From contig NZ_JAKFUM010000001.1 in assembly GCF_021732705.1 (NCBI RefSeq), positions 1-64,000 of the forward strand: DNA of 64,000 nucleotides, written 5' to 3'. A program made the translations under genes and the position numbers. The notes beneath the pieces were generated by a model that was not told the DNA's origin, made no database searches, and worked only from the letters and a program-made list of their open reading frames with translations. Every line of letters starts with the position of its first letter. Positions within the stretch are counted from its first letter, which is position 1. This DNA comes from Nevskia sp. GTDB taxonomy: Bacteria; Pseudomonadota; Gammaproteobacteria; Nevskiales; Nevskiaceae. Shown here piece after piece: positions 43,672 to 53,421 of this stretch.

Positions 43672-45756
43672 ATGATCAAGCCGATCGCTGCTGCGGCAGC
43701 CCTGTTTGCCGTGGCGGGCAGTGCCGCTGCTGCGTTGCCGAATTTCGATGTCGCACTGGCCTCGTCGGCCGGTTCGGCGCCTGCTTTCCAGTGGGCCACG
43801 AAGGGCAGCGCGCCTGCCGCCGTCGGCGCGCTGACGCCACGCCTGCTGGCCGTTGCCCGCGCGCGCGATTTCGCCAGCCGCAGCGGTGCTGCGCTGGGCC
43901 TGACGTCGACTGCCGTCGATGCCGCGGCCGTGCGCGATGTGCACGACACCGGCCGGGGCGGCGTCATCGTCCGCCTGCAGCAGCAGGTTGGCGGCTACGA
44001 GGTGTTCAACCGTCAGGTCAACGTGCTGATGAGTCGCGATGGCGAGCATCTGGCAACGTCCGGCACGTTCTCGGACGCCGCCGCCGGCACGCCGCGCTTC
44101 AACCTCGGCGCGGCCCAGGCGATTTCCGCCGCCTACCGCAACATCGGCGCTGCCGTGCTGCCGTCGGCGCTGAGCCTGCTGGCGACGGCCGATGGCTATT
44201 CGACGTTCAGCCGTCCGGGTGCGCTCGGCAATCTCGCGTTCACCCGCGAACCGCGTGCGAAGTCCGTGCTGTTCCCGCTGGCGGATCGTCTGGTTGCCGC
44301 GTACTACGTCGAAGTGATGGCGGCGCAGGCCGATGGCGAGCGCGCCGACTACGGCATGGTGATTTCGGCCGAGAACGGCAGCGTGCTGTTCCGCAAGAGC
44401 CTGATCGAAGAGCAGGCCTACACCTATCGCGTGTTTGCCGACAACACCGGCATTCGCCAGCCGTACGACGCTCCGCTGGGCAACGGCTATGCGCCGTTCA
44501 CCGGTGCCACGTTCCAGACGGTGGCGCCGCGCGTCAGCGGCGTGGCCAATCTGGTCACGCTGACCGCCGGCCCGATCTCGACCAACGATCCGTGGCTGCC
44601 GGCCGGTGCGACGACCACGACCGGCAACAACGTCGACGCCTATCTCGACTCCGGCCTGTTCCTCGGCCTGCCGGGCACGGCGGCACTGGCCGACGGTTTC
44701 CGCGCCAACAGCGGCGACCTGCGCACTTCGCTGACCTCGGCCAACACCTTCGACTACCCGATCGCCGCCGACCAGAATCCGGCCGCGACAGCACCGCGCA
44801 ATGCCGCCGTCGTCAACCTGTTCTACGTCAACAACTGGCTGCACGACTTCTTCTACGACCACGGTTTCGATGAAGCGGCCGGCAACGCCCAGCAGAACAA
44901 CTACGGCCGCGGCGGCGCCGGCAACGACCGCATCCTCGCCGAAGGGCAGGACGCTTCGGGCCGCAACAACGCCAACATGTCGACCCCGGCCGACGGCGGC
45001 CAGCCGCGCATGCAGATGTATCTGTTCGACGGCATCAACGGCGTCGATCTCGACGGCACGCTGGACAACCAGATCATCACACACGAGTTCTTCCACTACG
45101 TCTCGAACCGTCTGGTCGGCAACGCCAGCGGCCTGAGCAACCAGCAGGGTCGTGGCATGGGTGAAGGCTGGAGCGACTTCGCGGCGCTGCTGCTGACCGT
45201 GCGTCCCGAAGACCTGAACGCGCCGGGCAATGCCAACTACAGCGGCCCGTATCCGCTGGCGTACTACTCGACGCCGAACTTCAGCGCCGCGTACCAGTAC
45301 TTCGGCATCCGTCGCCAGCCGTACTCGCGCAGCTTCGCGTTCAACTCGCTGACGTTCCGCCACATCCAGAACGGCACGCCGCTGCCGACCACCGCACCGG
45401 TTGCCTTCGGTGCCAACGGCGCCAACAACGCCGAGGTTCACAACACGGGTGAAATCTGGTCGAACATGCTGTTCGAGTGCTACACGAACCTGCTGAACAG
45501 CGGCCGTTACAGCTTCACCGACGCCCGCGGCCGGATGACCGACTATCTCATCGGCGGTCTGAAGATGACGCCGAACGCGCCGACCATCCTGCAGGCGCGC
45601 GATGCGCTGCTGGCGGCGGCGATGGCCGGTTCGGAAGCGGACTACCGCGATTGCGCGGCGGGCTTTGCCAAGCGCGGTGCCGGCATCGGTGCCGTGGGCC
45701 CGGGCAGCAACAGCACGACCAATGTCGGCGTGACCGAAAGCTACGTCGCACCTTGA
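43672..45756 (+). CDS. Secreted M36 (fungalysin-type) metallopeptidase, short paralogue
   Basis: 694 residues. A signal peptide covers about 1-21 (ending SAAA). A propeptide (about 22-250) is followed by the catalytic domain: HEFFHYVSNRLVG near 470 is the HExxH zinc motif, and GMGEGWSDFAAL supplies the third ligand about 30 residues later. VHNTGEIWSNMLFECY is conserved in M36. It ends shortly after the peptidase domain with no sorting tail, so it is probably released. It is a tandem paralogue of the gene at 46109-50215 and lacks the PA-like insertion present there. Confidence 0.9.
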   Translation: MIKPIAAAAALFAVAGSAAAALPNFDVALASSAGSAPAFQWATKGSAPAAVGALTPRLLAVARARDFASRSGAALGLTSTAVDAAAVRDVHDTGRGGVIVRLQQQVGGYEVFNRQVNVLMSRDGEHLATSGTFSDAAAGTPRFNLGAAQAISAAYRNIGAAVLPSALSLLATADGYSTFSRPGALGNLAFTREPRAKSVLFPLADRLVAAYYVEVMAAQADGERADYGMVISAENGSVLFRKSLIEEQAYTYRVFADNTGIRQPYDAPLGNGYAPFTGATFQTVAPRVSGVANLVTLTAGPISTNDPWLPAGATTTTGNNVDAYLDSGLFLGLPGTAALADGFRANSGDLRTSLTSANTFDYPIAADQNPAATAPRNAAVVNLFYVNNWLHDFFYDHGFDEAAGNAQQNNYGRGGAGNDRILAEGQDASGRNNANMSTPADGGQPRMQMYLFDGINGVDLDGTLDNQIITHEFFHYVSNRLVGNASGLSNQQGRGMGEGWSDFAALLLTVRPEDLNAPGNANYSGPYPLAYYSTPNFSAAYQYFGIRRQPYSRSFAFNSLTFRHIQNGTPLPTTAPVAFGANGANNAEVHNTGEIWSNMLFECYTNLLNSGRYSFTDARGRMTDYLIGGLKMTPNAPTILQARDALLAAAMAGSEADYRDCAAGFAKRGAGIGAVGPGSNSTTNVGVTESYVAP

Positions 45757-46108
45757 TTGCAGGCGGATTTCTCGCCTGACAGATGACCGGTGGGCCACGG
45801 GGCGGCAACGCGGCGTGGCGCCACCGTCGTGGAGGGGCGCAGTCATGATCGACTGCGGCCTTTCCGTCGAATCCCGCAGTGCCGGCATGCCGGTGCTGCG
45901 GGATTTGTGATTTATGGCGTCTATTTCAAAGGCGGCTCGCTTTTTGCTGCTCCCGAACATCTTTTCGATGGGCACGAACAACCGGTTTCACGAAACCGTC
46001 GTCTCGTCGTAATCTGCTGACATTCCATTCAACTCGGTCGCGACGGAACGCTCCGGAATCACTCCGACGGTGTCTCGCGATCTCCATGACGTTCCACGGG
46101 GTTTCGTG
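45757..46108. other. Intergenic region between M36 paralogues with two hairpins
   Basis: 352 bp. CGCAGTC/GACTGCG with a six-base loop at 45838-45857 and a long arm pair ATCCCGCAGTGCCGGC / GCCGGTGCTGCGGGAT at 45871-45904 could end the first transcript, although only a weak T run (TTTGTGATTT) follows. The right half is A+T-richer and probably holds the promoter for the second paralogue. Confidence 0.5.
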
Positions 46109-49100
46109 ATGAACAAGCTGATGACGGCTGCGGCCGCGTTCTGTGTCGGTCTGGGCGCGGCGTCTGCCGGCCAGACGGTCGAGCGGCCCAATATCAATGC
46201 CGCGCTGCGGCCGGCGGCCAAGGGGGCAATTCCCGCCAAGGTCGCGCGCGAGCGCAGCTACGCGGCGCAGATCGTCGGCAAGCCCGCGAGCCGCTATGGC
46301 TATCGCTCGCAGCACGATGACGGTCTCGGTGCCACCACGTTCCTGTGGAGCAGCGAAGGCAAGACGCCGATCGCCGTCGGCGCACTGACACCGAAAGCAC
46401 TGGCCGAAGCCCGCGCCCGCGGCTATCTCGCACGGCAGGCCGGCGCGCTGAAGCTGTCGCGGCCGATGATCGACAGCGCCCGCGTGTTCGACGTGCACGA
46501 CACCGGCCGTGGCGCGCAGATCGTCCGCCTGCGCCAGCAGGTGGCGGGGTACGAAGTGTTCCAGCGCGATCTCAGCGTGATGCTCGATCGCAACGGTGCG
46601 CTGGTGGCGACTTCCGGCTACTTCGCGCCGGACAGCTTCGCCGCCGATGGTCTGGCACCGAGATTCACGCTGACCGCCGCGCAGGCCATCGCCGGCGCCT
46701 TCGCCGATTTCGGTGGCACGGCCGCGGCCGGTGCGTTCACTGTCCGCCGCAGCGCGGCCGGCTACGACTGGTATTCGCGTCCGGCAACCGCCGCTGGCGC
46801 CATGGGCCTGTCGCGCGACCCGCGCGTGAAGCCGGTGCTGTTCCCGATGCCGGACCGGCTGGTGCCGGGCTGGTACGTCGAACTGGTCGGCGGGCGCAAC
46901 GGGGCCGGCGATCGCGGCGAAGCCTTCGTCATGTCGGCCGAAGACGGCAGCCTGCTGTTCCGCAGCAACCTGATCGCCAACGAGACCTACAGCTACCGCG
47001 TGTTCGCCGATGCCGACGGCATCCGGCAGCCGTTCGACGCGCCGATCGGCAATGACTACGCGCCGTTCACCGGCGCCAATCCGAATGTGGTGCGCCCGCG
47101 CGTCAGCGCCACGACCAATCTGGTGACGCTGGACAGCGGTCCGATCTCCACGGGCGATCCGTGGCTGCCAGCCGGTGCCACGACGACCACCGGCAACAAT
47201 GTCGACGCCTATCTCGACACCGGCCTGATCCTCGGCGCCAACAACACGGCGATCGTCACTGACGGCTTCCAGCCGAATTCCGGCGACCTGCGCGTGGGCC
47301 TGAGCGCCGCGAACACGTTTGACTACGCGATCACCGCCGACAGCGATCCGCAGGATCTGACGGTGCGGAAGGCGTCGATCGTCAATCTGTTCTACATCAA
47401 CAACTGGCTGCACGACCTGTTCTACGACCGCGGCTTCAACGAAGCGGCCGGCAATGCACAGACCAGCAATCTTGGCCGCGGTGGTGTCGAAGGCGATCCG
47501 ATCCTGGCCGAAGGTCAGGACGCGTCCGGTCGCAACAACGCGAACATGCTGACGCCGGCCGATGGCGGCTCGCCGCGCATGCAAATGTACCTGTTCGATG
47601 GCTCGATCGCCGGCGAAGTCGCCGTCACCGATCCGTCGACCGGCTTCAGCCCGTTCGTGTTCACCACGGCGAGCTTCGGGCCGTCCTCGTTCGACATCAC
47701 CGGCACCGTGGCTGTCGCCAACGAGGGTCAGGGCGTGTCGTCGACCGACGGCTGCGGCGCCGCGCCGGCGCTGCCGGTGACCGGCACCACGCTGCCGGCC
47801 AACCCGGACTTCAACCTGCGCGGCCGCATCGCGTTCATCGACCGCGGCAACTGCTCGTTCACGACCAAGGCCCAGTTCGCCGGCGCCAGCGGCGCGCTGG
47901 CGATGGTCGTGGTGCAGAACACCGACGACAACCCGATCACCATGGGCAACGCCGATGTGCCGCAGCTGCCGGTCAACATCCCGATCTCGACCGACAACCT
48001 GTACCGCACGCCGTCGGTGATGATCCGCCGTGACGATGCGGCCCGCGTGCGCGATCTGATCACGGCCGGCACGCCGGTGACGATGCACGTGCAGCGCCTG
48101 CCGACGCGCGACTTCGACGGCACGCTCGACAACCAGATCATCGCCCACGAATTCTTCCACTACGTGTCGAACCGTCTGGTCGGCAATGGCAGTGGCCTGA
48201 GCAACACGCAGGGTCGTGGCATGGGCGAGGGCTGGAGCGACTTCGCCGCGCTGCTGCTGACGGTGCGCCCGGAAGATCTCGGCGTGCCGGGCAACGGCAG
48301 CTTCGGCGGCATCTACCCGCTGGCCTACTACGCCACGCCGGCGTTCAACGCGGCGTACCAGTACTTCGGCATCCGTCGCCAGCCGTACTCGCGCAATCCG
48401 AATGTGTTCTCGCTGACCTTCCAGCACATCCAGGACGGCACGCCGCTGCCGACCACGGCCCCGTCCGCGTTCGGTCAGGACGGCGCGACCAACTCCGAGG
48501 TGCACAACACCGGCGAGGTCTGGGCCAACATGCTGTTCGAGTGCTACACCAACATCCTCGACAGCGGCCGCTACAGCTTCGTCGACGCCCGCCGCGTGAT
48601 GAGCGACTACCTCATCGCCGGCCTGAAGATGACGCCGAACGCGCCGACCATCCTCGAAGCCCGTGACGGCGTGCTCGCTGCCGCCCTCGCGGCGAATCGC
48701 GATGACTTCATGGCCTGCGCCCGCGGCTTCGCCAAGCGTGGCGCCGGTGTCGATGCCGTGGCACCGCCGCGCAATTCCACCGACAACGTCGGCGTCACCG
48801 AAAGCGACGTCGCGCTGATCTCGACCCTGACACTGACCGCCGCACAGATGTCGGTCGATGCCACGACCGACTGCGATGCCGACGGCGTGCTCGACGGCGG
48901 CGAAAGCGCGACGCTGCGTCTGACCATCCGCAATGACGGCACCTATCAGGATCGCGGCCCGATCCTGGCGCGCGTGACCTCGAGCCTTCCGGGCGTGACA
49001 TTCGCGAACGATGGAGCAATCAGCTTCCCGGCAACGGCGGTCGGCGACAGCAACACGGCGACCATCGGCGTCAGTCTGGCGGCCGGTGCGCCGACCGGTG

Positions 49101-50215
49101 CCGAGCTGCCGATCGCGCTCGTGTTCGATCCGGTGTCCGACGGCGATGCCGCGGTCCGCCAGCCGCCGATGCAGGCGACCTCGCTGTTCGTCAACTTCGA
49201 CCTGTCGCGCAACCAGCGCACCATCGACGACCTCGAGCAGGCCGGTGCCTCCGGCTTCGACTGGACCCAGACCGGTTCGGGCGGCAGCTATCGCTTCGGC
49301 AGCCTGTCGGCAGCACCGACCAGCGGCCGCGTCTGGCAGGGCAATGATCCGGCGACGATCAGCGACTTCTCGCTGGTCACGCCGCTGTTCACGGTTCCGG
49401 CCGGCGGCTCGGTGCAGTGGAGCTTCGACCACTACTACGCGTTCGAACCGTCGACGACGACCGGCCTGCTGCCGAGCCAGCGCGTGACCCGCGGCAACGA
49501 CGGCGGCGTGCTCGAAGTGTCGGTCGATGGCGGCGGCTACGTCGATGCGCTCACCTTCGGCGGCCAGATCACGCAGGGCGGCGGCTACAACGGCCAGTTG
49601 CTGGCGCTGGATCCGGCCGGCAGCCGTCGCGGCTTCGTCGGCACCAACAACGCGCTGGAAACCGTGATCGTCGATTTCGGCACGCGCCTCGCGGGCCGCA
49701 GCGTCCGGCTGCGCTTCCGCACGGCGACCAATGCCAGCGTCGGCGGTGCCGGCTGGGCGATCGACCGCATCTCGATCACCGGCGCTTCGGCACCGGTGTT
49801 CAGCACGGTGGTCGCCGAAAACGGCGTCTGCGTCGGTGGCGGAACCACGACCGGCGGCACCACCGGCGGCACGACCACCGGCGGGACCACCGGAGGCGGC
49901 ACGACCACGGGCGGAACCACGACGGGCGGCACGACGACCGGCGGGACCACCACGGGTGGCAGCGGCGGCGGCGGTTCGACGGGTGGCACGACGGGTGGCA
50001 CGACCGGCGGCGGCAGCACCGGCAGCTCGACGGGTGGTTCGACGGGTGGTTCGACCGGGGGCTCGACCGGCAGCACGACCGGCGGTGCCACGACCGGAAC
50101 CACCGGCGTGCCGATTGGCGGCGGCGGTGGTGGTGGTTCGGCCGGCTTCGGCCTGCTGCTGCTGGCCTTCGCGGGCATGGCGCGGCGCGTGCGCCGGTCG
50201 ACGCGCGCGGCCTGA
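46109..50215 (+). CDS. M36 metallopeptidase with PA insertion and GlyGly-CTERM tail
   Basis: 1,368 residues. A signal peptide (about 1-20) and propeptide are followed by the M36 domain with HEFFHYVSNRLVG near 680 and GMGEGWSDFAAL after it. A protease-associated (PA) domain of about 165 residues interrupts the catalytic domain just before the zinc motif (about 500-667, including LRGRIAFIDRGNCSFTTKAQ). After the peptidase come an Ig-like segment (about 910-1030) and a jelly-roll-like segment (about 1035-1235). A Thr/Gly/Ser repeat linker (about 1245-1335) leads to GGGGGGSAGFGLLLLAFAGM plus basic residues, the GlyGly-CTERM signal processed by rhombosortase. Surface attachment is expected. An intrinsic terminator follows. 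Confidence 0.9.
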   Translation: MNKLMTAAAAFCVGLGAASAGQTVERPNINAALRPAAKGAIPAKVARERSYAAQIVGKPASRYGYRSQHDDGLGATTFLWSSEGKTPIAVGALTPKALAEARARGYLARQAGALKLSRPMIDSARVFDVHDTGRGAQIVRLRQQVAGYEVFQRDLSVMLDRNGALVATSGYFAPDSFAADGLAPRFTLTAAQAIAGAFADFGGTAAAGAFTVRRSAAGYDWYSRPATAAGAMGLSRDPRVKPVLFPMPDRLVPGWYVELVGGRNGAGDRGEAFVMSAEDGSLLFRSNLIANETYSYRVFADADGIRQPFDAPIGNDYAPFTGANPNVVRPRVSATTNLVTLDSGPISTGDPWLPAGATTTTGNNVDAYLDTGLILGANNTAIVTDGFQPNSGDLRVGLSAANTFDYAITADSDPQDLTVRKASIVNLFYINNWLHDLFYDRGFNEAAGNAQTSNLGRGGVEGDPILAEGQDASGRNNANMLTPADGGSPRMQMYLFDGSIAGEVAVTDPSTGFSPFVFTTASFGPSSFDITGTVAVANEGQGVSSTDGCGAAPALPVTGTTLPANPDFNLRGRIAFIDRGNCSFTTKAQFAGASGALAMVVVQNTDDNPITMGNADVPQLPVNIPISTDNLYRTPSVMIRRDDAARVRDLITAGTPVTMHVQRLPTRDFDGTLDNQIIAHEFFHYVSNRLVGNGSGLSNTQGRGMGEGWSDFAALLLTVRPEDLGVPGNGSFGGIYPLAYYATPAFNAAYQYFGIRRQPYSRNPNVFSLTFQHIQDGTPLPTTAPSAFGQDGATNSEVHNTGEVWANMLFECYTNILDSGRYSFVDARRVMSDYLIAGLKMTPNAPTILEARDGVLAAALAANRDDFMACARGFAKRGAGVDAVAPPRNSTDNVGVTESDVALISTLTLTAAQMSVDATTDCDADGVLDGGESATLRLTIRNDGTYQDRGPILARVTSSLPGVTFANDGAISFPATAVGDSNTATIGVSLAAGAPTGAELPIALVFDPVSDGDAAVRQPPMQATSLFVNFDLSRNQRTIDDLEQAGASGFDWTQTGSGGSYRFGSLSAAPTSGRVWQGNDPATISDFSLVTPLFTVPAGGSVQWSFDHYYAFEPSTTTGLLPSQRVTRGNDGGVLEVSVDGGGYVDALTFGGQITQGGGYNGQLLALDPAGSRRGFVGTNNALETVIVDFGTRLAGRSVRLRFRTATNASVGGAGWAIDRISITGASAPVFSTVVAENGVCVGGGTTTGGTTGGTTTGGTTGGGTTTGGTTTGGTTTGGTTTGGSGGGGSTGGTTGGTTGGGSTGSSTGGSTGGSTGGSTGSTTGGATTGTTGVPIGGGGGGGSAGFGLLLLAFAGMARRVRRSTRAA
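49845..50110 (+). repeat. Low-complexity Gly/Thr/Ser-coding repeat
   Basis: An irregular tandem array of 9-15 bp units (ACG/ACC-GGC-GGC and TCG-ACG-GGT-GGT types) encodes TGGTTGG and STGGSTGG runs. It forms the flexible linker between the ectodomain and the C-terminal sorting signal of the M36 peptidase. Such arrays are prone to length change by slippage. Confidence 0.85.
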
Positions 50216-50253
50216 CGCGCGCGGAGGCACGCACGGCGGCAGCGCCTGACCAA

Positions 50254-50281
50254 CCCCTCGCCTTCGGGCGAGGGGTTTTTT
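50254..50281 (+). terminator. Intrinsic terminator after the long M36 gene
   Basis: CCCCTCGCC-TTCG-GGCGAGGGG is a perfect nine-base-pair stem with a UUCG tetraloop, followed by six T. It lies 39 bp after the stop codon. Confidence 0.92.
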
Positions 50282-50358
50282 CTTGGCGGAAGGGGTGAGC
50301 CGAGTGATCGACTGCGCGATGACGCGTCCGCCGGCACGAGCGGCGCCGGCGCGACGCG

Positions 50359-51498
50359 TCAGGCCTTGTGCGCCTGCGCGAGGTATTCCTGCGACTGCAT
50401 TTCCTGCAGTCGGGACTGGGTGCGGGCGAATTCGAACTTGAGCCGGCTGCCGACGTACAGCTCGGATGGCGGCACCGCGGCCCCGATCAGCAGCTTGACG
50501 CCGCGGTCGTAGAACTCGTCGACCAGGGTCATGAAGCGGCGCGCGGCATCGTCGCGATCCGAGGCCATCTGCGGGACGTTGCTCAACACCACGGTGTGAT
50601 TCTGACGGCCGAGCTCGATGTAGTCGGCGGCCGAACGCGGGCCTTCACAGAGCTCGGCGAACTCGAACCAGACCGCGCCTTCCGCGGCCTTGCGCGCACT
50701 CAGCACCCGGTCGTTCAGGCGAACCTCGGCCGGGCTGCGGCTGCCGAACGGCGCCAGCGCGTCGAAATGCTTCATCAGTCGCGCGTCGGCCGCGGCATCG
50801 CTCGGGTGCAGGTACAGCTCGGCATCCTGCAGGGTCCGCAGGCGGTAGTCGGTGCCGCCGTCGACATTGATGACGGTGACATTCTTCTTCAGCACTTCGA
50901 TCGCCGGCAGGAAGTTCTGGCGCTGCAGGCCGTCCTTGTACAGCCCGTCGGGCGGCACGTTGCTGGTGGCGACGAGGGTGACATTGCGCTTGAACAGCGC
51001 TTCGAACAGGCGGCCGAGGATCATCGCGTCGGCGATGTCGGCAACGAAGAACTCGTCGAAGCACAGCACGCGGGTCTGCTCGGCGATCTCCTCGGCCACC
51101 TTCAGCAGCGGGTCCGATTCGTCCGGAAAGCGGTTGCGGCGCGCGTGCACGTCGAGCATGAAGCGATGGAAGTGCGTACGGCGCTTGCGCGTGAACGGCA
51201 GCGCATCGAAGAACGCGTCCATCAGGTAGGTCTTGCCGCGACCGACGCCACCCCACAGGTACAGGCCCGGCACGCGGGTCCAGGTCAGGCGGCTGGAGCC
51301 GAAGCGCCGGCGCGGCGGATTCTCGATCAGCTCGTCATAGACCCGCTGCAGCGCGTCGACGGCATGCGCCTGCGCCGGGTCCGAGACGAATCCGGGGCGC
51401 AGCAGATCGGCCGCGTAGCGCTGGCGCGGCGGCGGCGCCAGCTCCACCGGAGCGGGTGGCAGGCTCATGCGCGGATGATCGTCCTGAGGGCGGGCCAT
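50359..51498 (-). CDS. zapE: AFG1/ZapE-family ATPase
   Basis: 379 residues. Walker A is GLYLWGGVGRGKTYLMD near 78-93, Walker B is RVLCFDEFFVADI near 143-155, and VTLVATSNVPPDGLYKDGLQ is the sensor region diagnostic of AFG1/ZapE. ZapE associates with the Z-ring and its homologues act in protein quality control. Two starts are possible: ATG 51498, or ATG 51468 ten residues later. It lies four bases after the plsC-like gene stop in the opposite order of transcription, so each is probably expressed separately or as a short operon from the plsC side. Confidence 0.9.
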   Translation of the reverse strand: MARPQDDHPRMSLPPAPVELAPPPRQRYAADLLRPGFVSDPAQAHAVDALQRVYDELIENPPRRRFGSSRLTWTRVPGLYLWGGVGRGKTYLMDAFFDALPFTRKRRTHFHRFMLDVHARRNRFPDESDPLLKVAEEIAEQTRVLCFDEFFVADIADAMILGRLFEALFKRNVTLVATSNVPPDGLYKDGLQRQNFLPAIEVLKKNVTVINVDGGTDYRLRTLQDAELYLHPSDAAADARLMKHFDALAPFGSRSPAEVRLNDRVLSARKAAEGAVWFEFAELCEGPRSAADYIELGRQNHTVVLSNVPQMASDRDDAARRFMTLVDEFYDRGVKLLIGAAVPPSELYVGSRLKFEFARTQSRLQEMQSQEYLAQAHKA

Positions 51499-51502
51499 GG
51501 CG

Positions 51503-52255
51503 TCATGCGCGCTCGTGGATCGCCGGCGGCACGGACGTGCCGTCGCCCTCGCCGCAGTGCGCGAGGATCACCGCGCGGCTGACCGCGCTGAGGGTGTCCG
51601 CCGCGGCGCGGCTTTCGTCGCTGGCGCGCAGCGGCTCGAAGAATCGGATCACGACCGGCGACCAGGTGAACAGCCTCCGACCTTCACCGAGCAGGCGGCG
51701 GGTGCCGGTCAGCACGGCCGGCACCACCGGCACCCCGGCGCGTGCGGCGATCAGGAACGCGCCGGACTGGAACGGCAGCAGCAGCGGTGCGGCACGGAAG
51801 GTGCCCTCGGGAAAGATCGCGAACGACTCGCCGGCCTTGATCCGGTCGATCAGTTCCTTGGTCGCCTTCGCGGCCTCGCGGGTCGATCCGCGGTTGACGA
51901 AGCAGACACCCATCCGCCGCAGCACTAGCCCGATGTACGGCCACTCGCCGGCGCCATGCTGGACCAGGAAGGTGAAGCGCGCGGGCAGGGCGGCGGTCAG
52001 CAGAATGCCGTCGAGATAGCTCGCGTGGTTGCAGATGACGACCACCGGTTCGGCCGGCAACTGCTCGCGGCCGCGCACGCGGAACGGGATGGCACTCAGC
52101 AGCAGCCAGGCACGTACGGCCGTGCGGCCGATCGCGCGACGCATCGGCAGCGTCGGGGCAACGATCAGCAGCGGACAGAACAGCATCAGTACGACGACGA
52201 CGAAAATGGCCGCCGCATAGGCACCGTGCAACTTGCGGAGGAGGGTCGTGAGCAT
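51503..52255 (-). CDS. 1-acyl-sn-glycerol-3-phosphate acyltransferase (PlsC-like)
   Basis: 250 residues from ATG 52255. An N-terminal membrane region lies at about 12-35. The catalytic HX4D motif is in CNHASYLDG near 76-83, FPEGTFR near 147 is the glycerophosphate-binding motif, and VPVVPAVLTGTRRLL follows. It acylates lysophosphatidic acid or a related lipid at the inner membrane. The gene directly precedes zapE on the same strand (four-base gap) and is divergent from xerD. Confidence 0.85.
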   Translation of the reverse strand: MLTTLLRKLHGAYAAAIFVVVVLMLFCPLLIVAPTLPMRRAIGRTAVRAWLLLSAIPFRVRGREQLPAEPVVVICNHASYLDGILLTAALPARFTFLVQHGAGEWPYIGLVLRRMGVCFVNRGSTREAAKATKELIDRIKAGESFAIFPEGTFRAAPLLLPFQSGAFLIAARAGVPVVPAVLTGTRRLLGEGRRLFTWSPVVIRFFEPLRASDESRAAADTLSAVSRAVILAHCGEGDGTSVPPAIHERA

Positions 52256-52291
52256 GCGTGGATTCGGTCGCGAGCCGCCTATTATAGGGGG

Positions 52292-53272
52292 ATGGTCACG
52301 TCGCCCCTGTCTCCGCCGCCTGCATCCCTGAAGACGGCGCTGCATCGCGACGACGCGGCCGGCATCGAGCGCTTCTGTGATCAGTTGTGGCTGGAGCAGG
52401 GGCTGTCGAAGAACACGCTTGCCTCGTACCGCTCCGATCTGAGCCTGCTGGCGCGCTGGCTGCGGACTGCCGGCGCGGCACTCGACAGCGCCGGCAGCGG
52501 CGATCTGAAGGCCTACCTCGCGCATCGCTACCAGCAGGCGCAGGTCCGCAGCGGCGACATCGAGCCCGGCAAGCGCTTCGGCGCGACTTCGCAGGCGCGC
52601 TTCATCACCGTCTGCCGGCGCTATTACGGCTGGCTGCTGCGCGACCGCATCCGCAGCGACGATCCGAGCAGCCATCTGGAGATGCCGCGCCTCGGCCGGC
52701 GCCTGCCGAAGACACTCGGCGGCGGCGATGTCGACAAGCTGCTGGCGGCACCGGATGCCGGGCAGACGCTGGGCCTGCGCGATCGGGCCATGCTGGAGCT
52801 GCTGTATGCGTCCGGCCTGCGCGTCAGCGAGCTGATCCGGCTGCGGCGCGACGAGATCAACCTCGAACACGGTGTGGTGCGTCTGATCGGCAAGGGCAAC
52901 AAGGAACGTCTGGTGCCCACCGGCGAACTTGCGCTGGATGCGGTGCGTGACTGGCTGCGCCACGGCCGTCCGATGCTGGCGACGGCCGATTCCGCCGACT
53001 GGGTCTTTCCGACGGCGCAGGGCGGCCCGATGACGCGGCAGAACTTCTGGATGCTGATCAAGCGCTATGCGTTGCAGGCCGGCATTTCCGCGCCGCTGTC
53101 GCCGCACACCTTGCGCCATGCGTTCGCGACCCACCTGCTGGAAAACGGTGCCGACCTGCGCGTGGTGCAGACGCTGCTCGGGCACTCCGACCTGTCGACG
53201 ACGCAGATCTACACCCACGTCGCCAAGGCGCGGCTGAAGGCGCTGCACGCCACCCATCATCCAAGGGGGTGA
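52292..53272 (+). CDS. xerD: Site-specific tyrosine recombinase XerD
   Basis: 326 residues. The SAM-like N-terminal domain (FCDQLWLEQGLSKNTLASYR) and the catalytic domain are complete: Arg in ASGLRVSELIRL, Lys in GKGNKERLVP, HTLRHAFATHLL (HxxR), His in LLGHSDLSTT and the nucleophile Tyr in QIYTHV. Together with XerC it resolves chromosome dimers at dif. A TATTAT element lies 17-22 bp before the start. XerC versus XerD was decided from the GASxQARFITVCRRYYGWLLR-like block, which resembles XerD. Confidence 0.88.
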   Translation: MVTSPLSPPPASLKTALHRDDAAGIERFCDQLWLEQGLSKNTLASYRSDLSLLARWLRTAGAALDSAGSGDLKAYLAHRYQQAQVRSGDIEPGKRFGATSQARFITVCRRYYGWLLRDRIRSDDPSSHLEMPRLGRRLPKTLGGGDVDKLLAAPDAGQTLGLRDRAMLELLYASGLRVSELIRLRRDEINLEHGVVRLIGKGNKERLVPTGELALDAVRDWLRHGRPMLATADSADWVFPTAQGGPMTRQNFWMLIKRYALQAGISAPLSPHTLRHAFATHLLENGADLRVVQTLLGHSDLSTTQIYTHVAKARLKALHATHHPRG

Positions 53273-53421
53273 GGAGAATGCGAGCACGGCTCGCATTCTC
53301 CGAACGCCCGGCCACGGATGGCCGGGCCGGTGTCAGCGCAACATCGGTGCCATGTCGACAGGGATGGCGCGGACCGCTGCGTCGAGCAGCACCTCGCGCG
53401 GCACGACCGCAACACGCGGGT

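Noticed and set aside
49845-50110. Regular repeats that might suggest a CRISPR array or VNTR locus
   Set aside because: There are no constant-length repeats with unique spacers. The units are short, codon-phased and encode a Thr/Gly/Ser linker.
45926-50230. An open frame of about 1,430 codons antisense to the long M36 peptidase
   Set aside because: Low-complexity, no domain pattern, and fully explained by the strongly biased sense gene including its Thr/Gly repeat.
51503-53296. Extended reading of the acyltransferase to about 597 residues
   Set aside because: The extra N-terminal part is antisense to xerD, basic and Gln/His-rich. The real start is ATG 52255, just before the hydrophobic segment typical of PlsC proteins.
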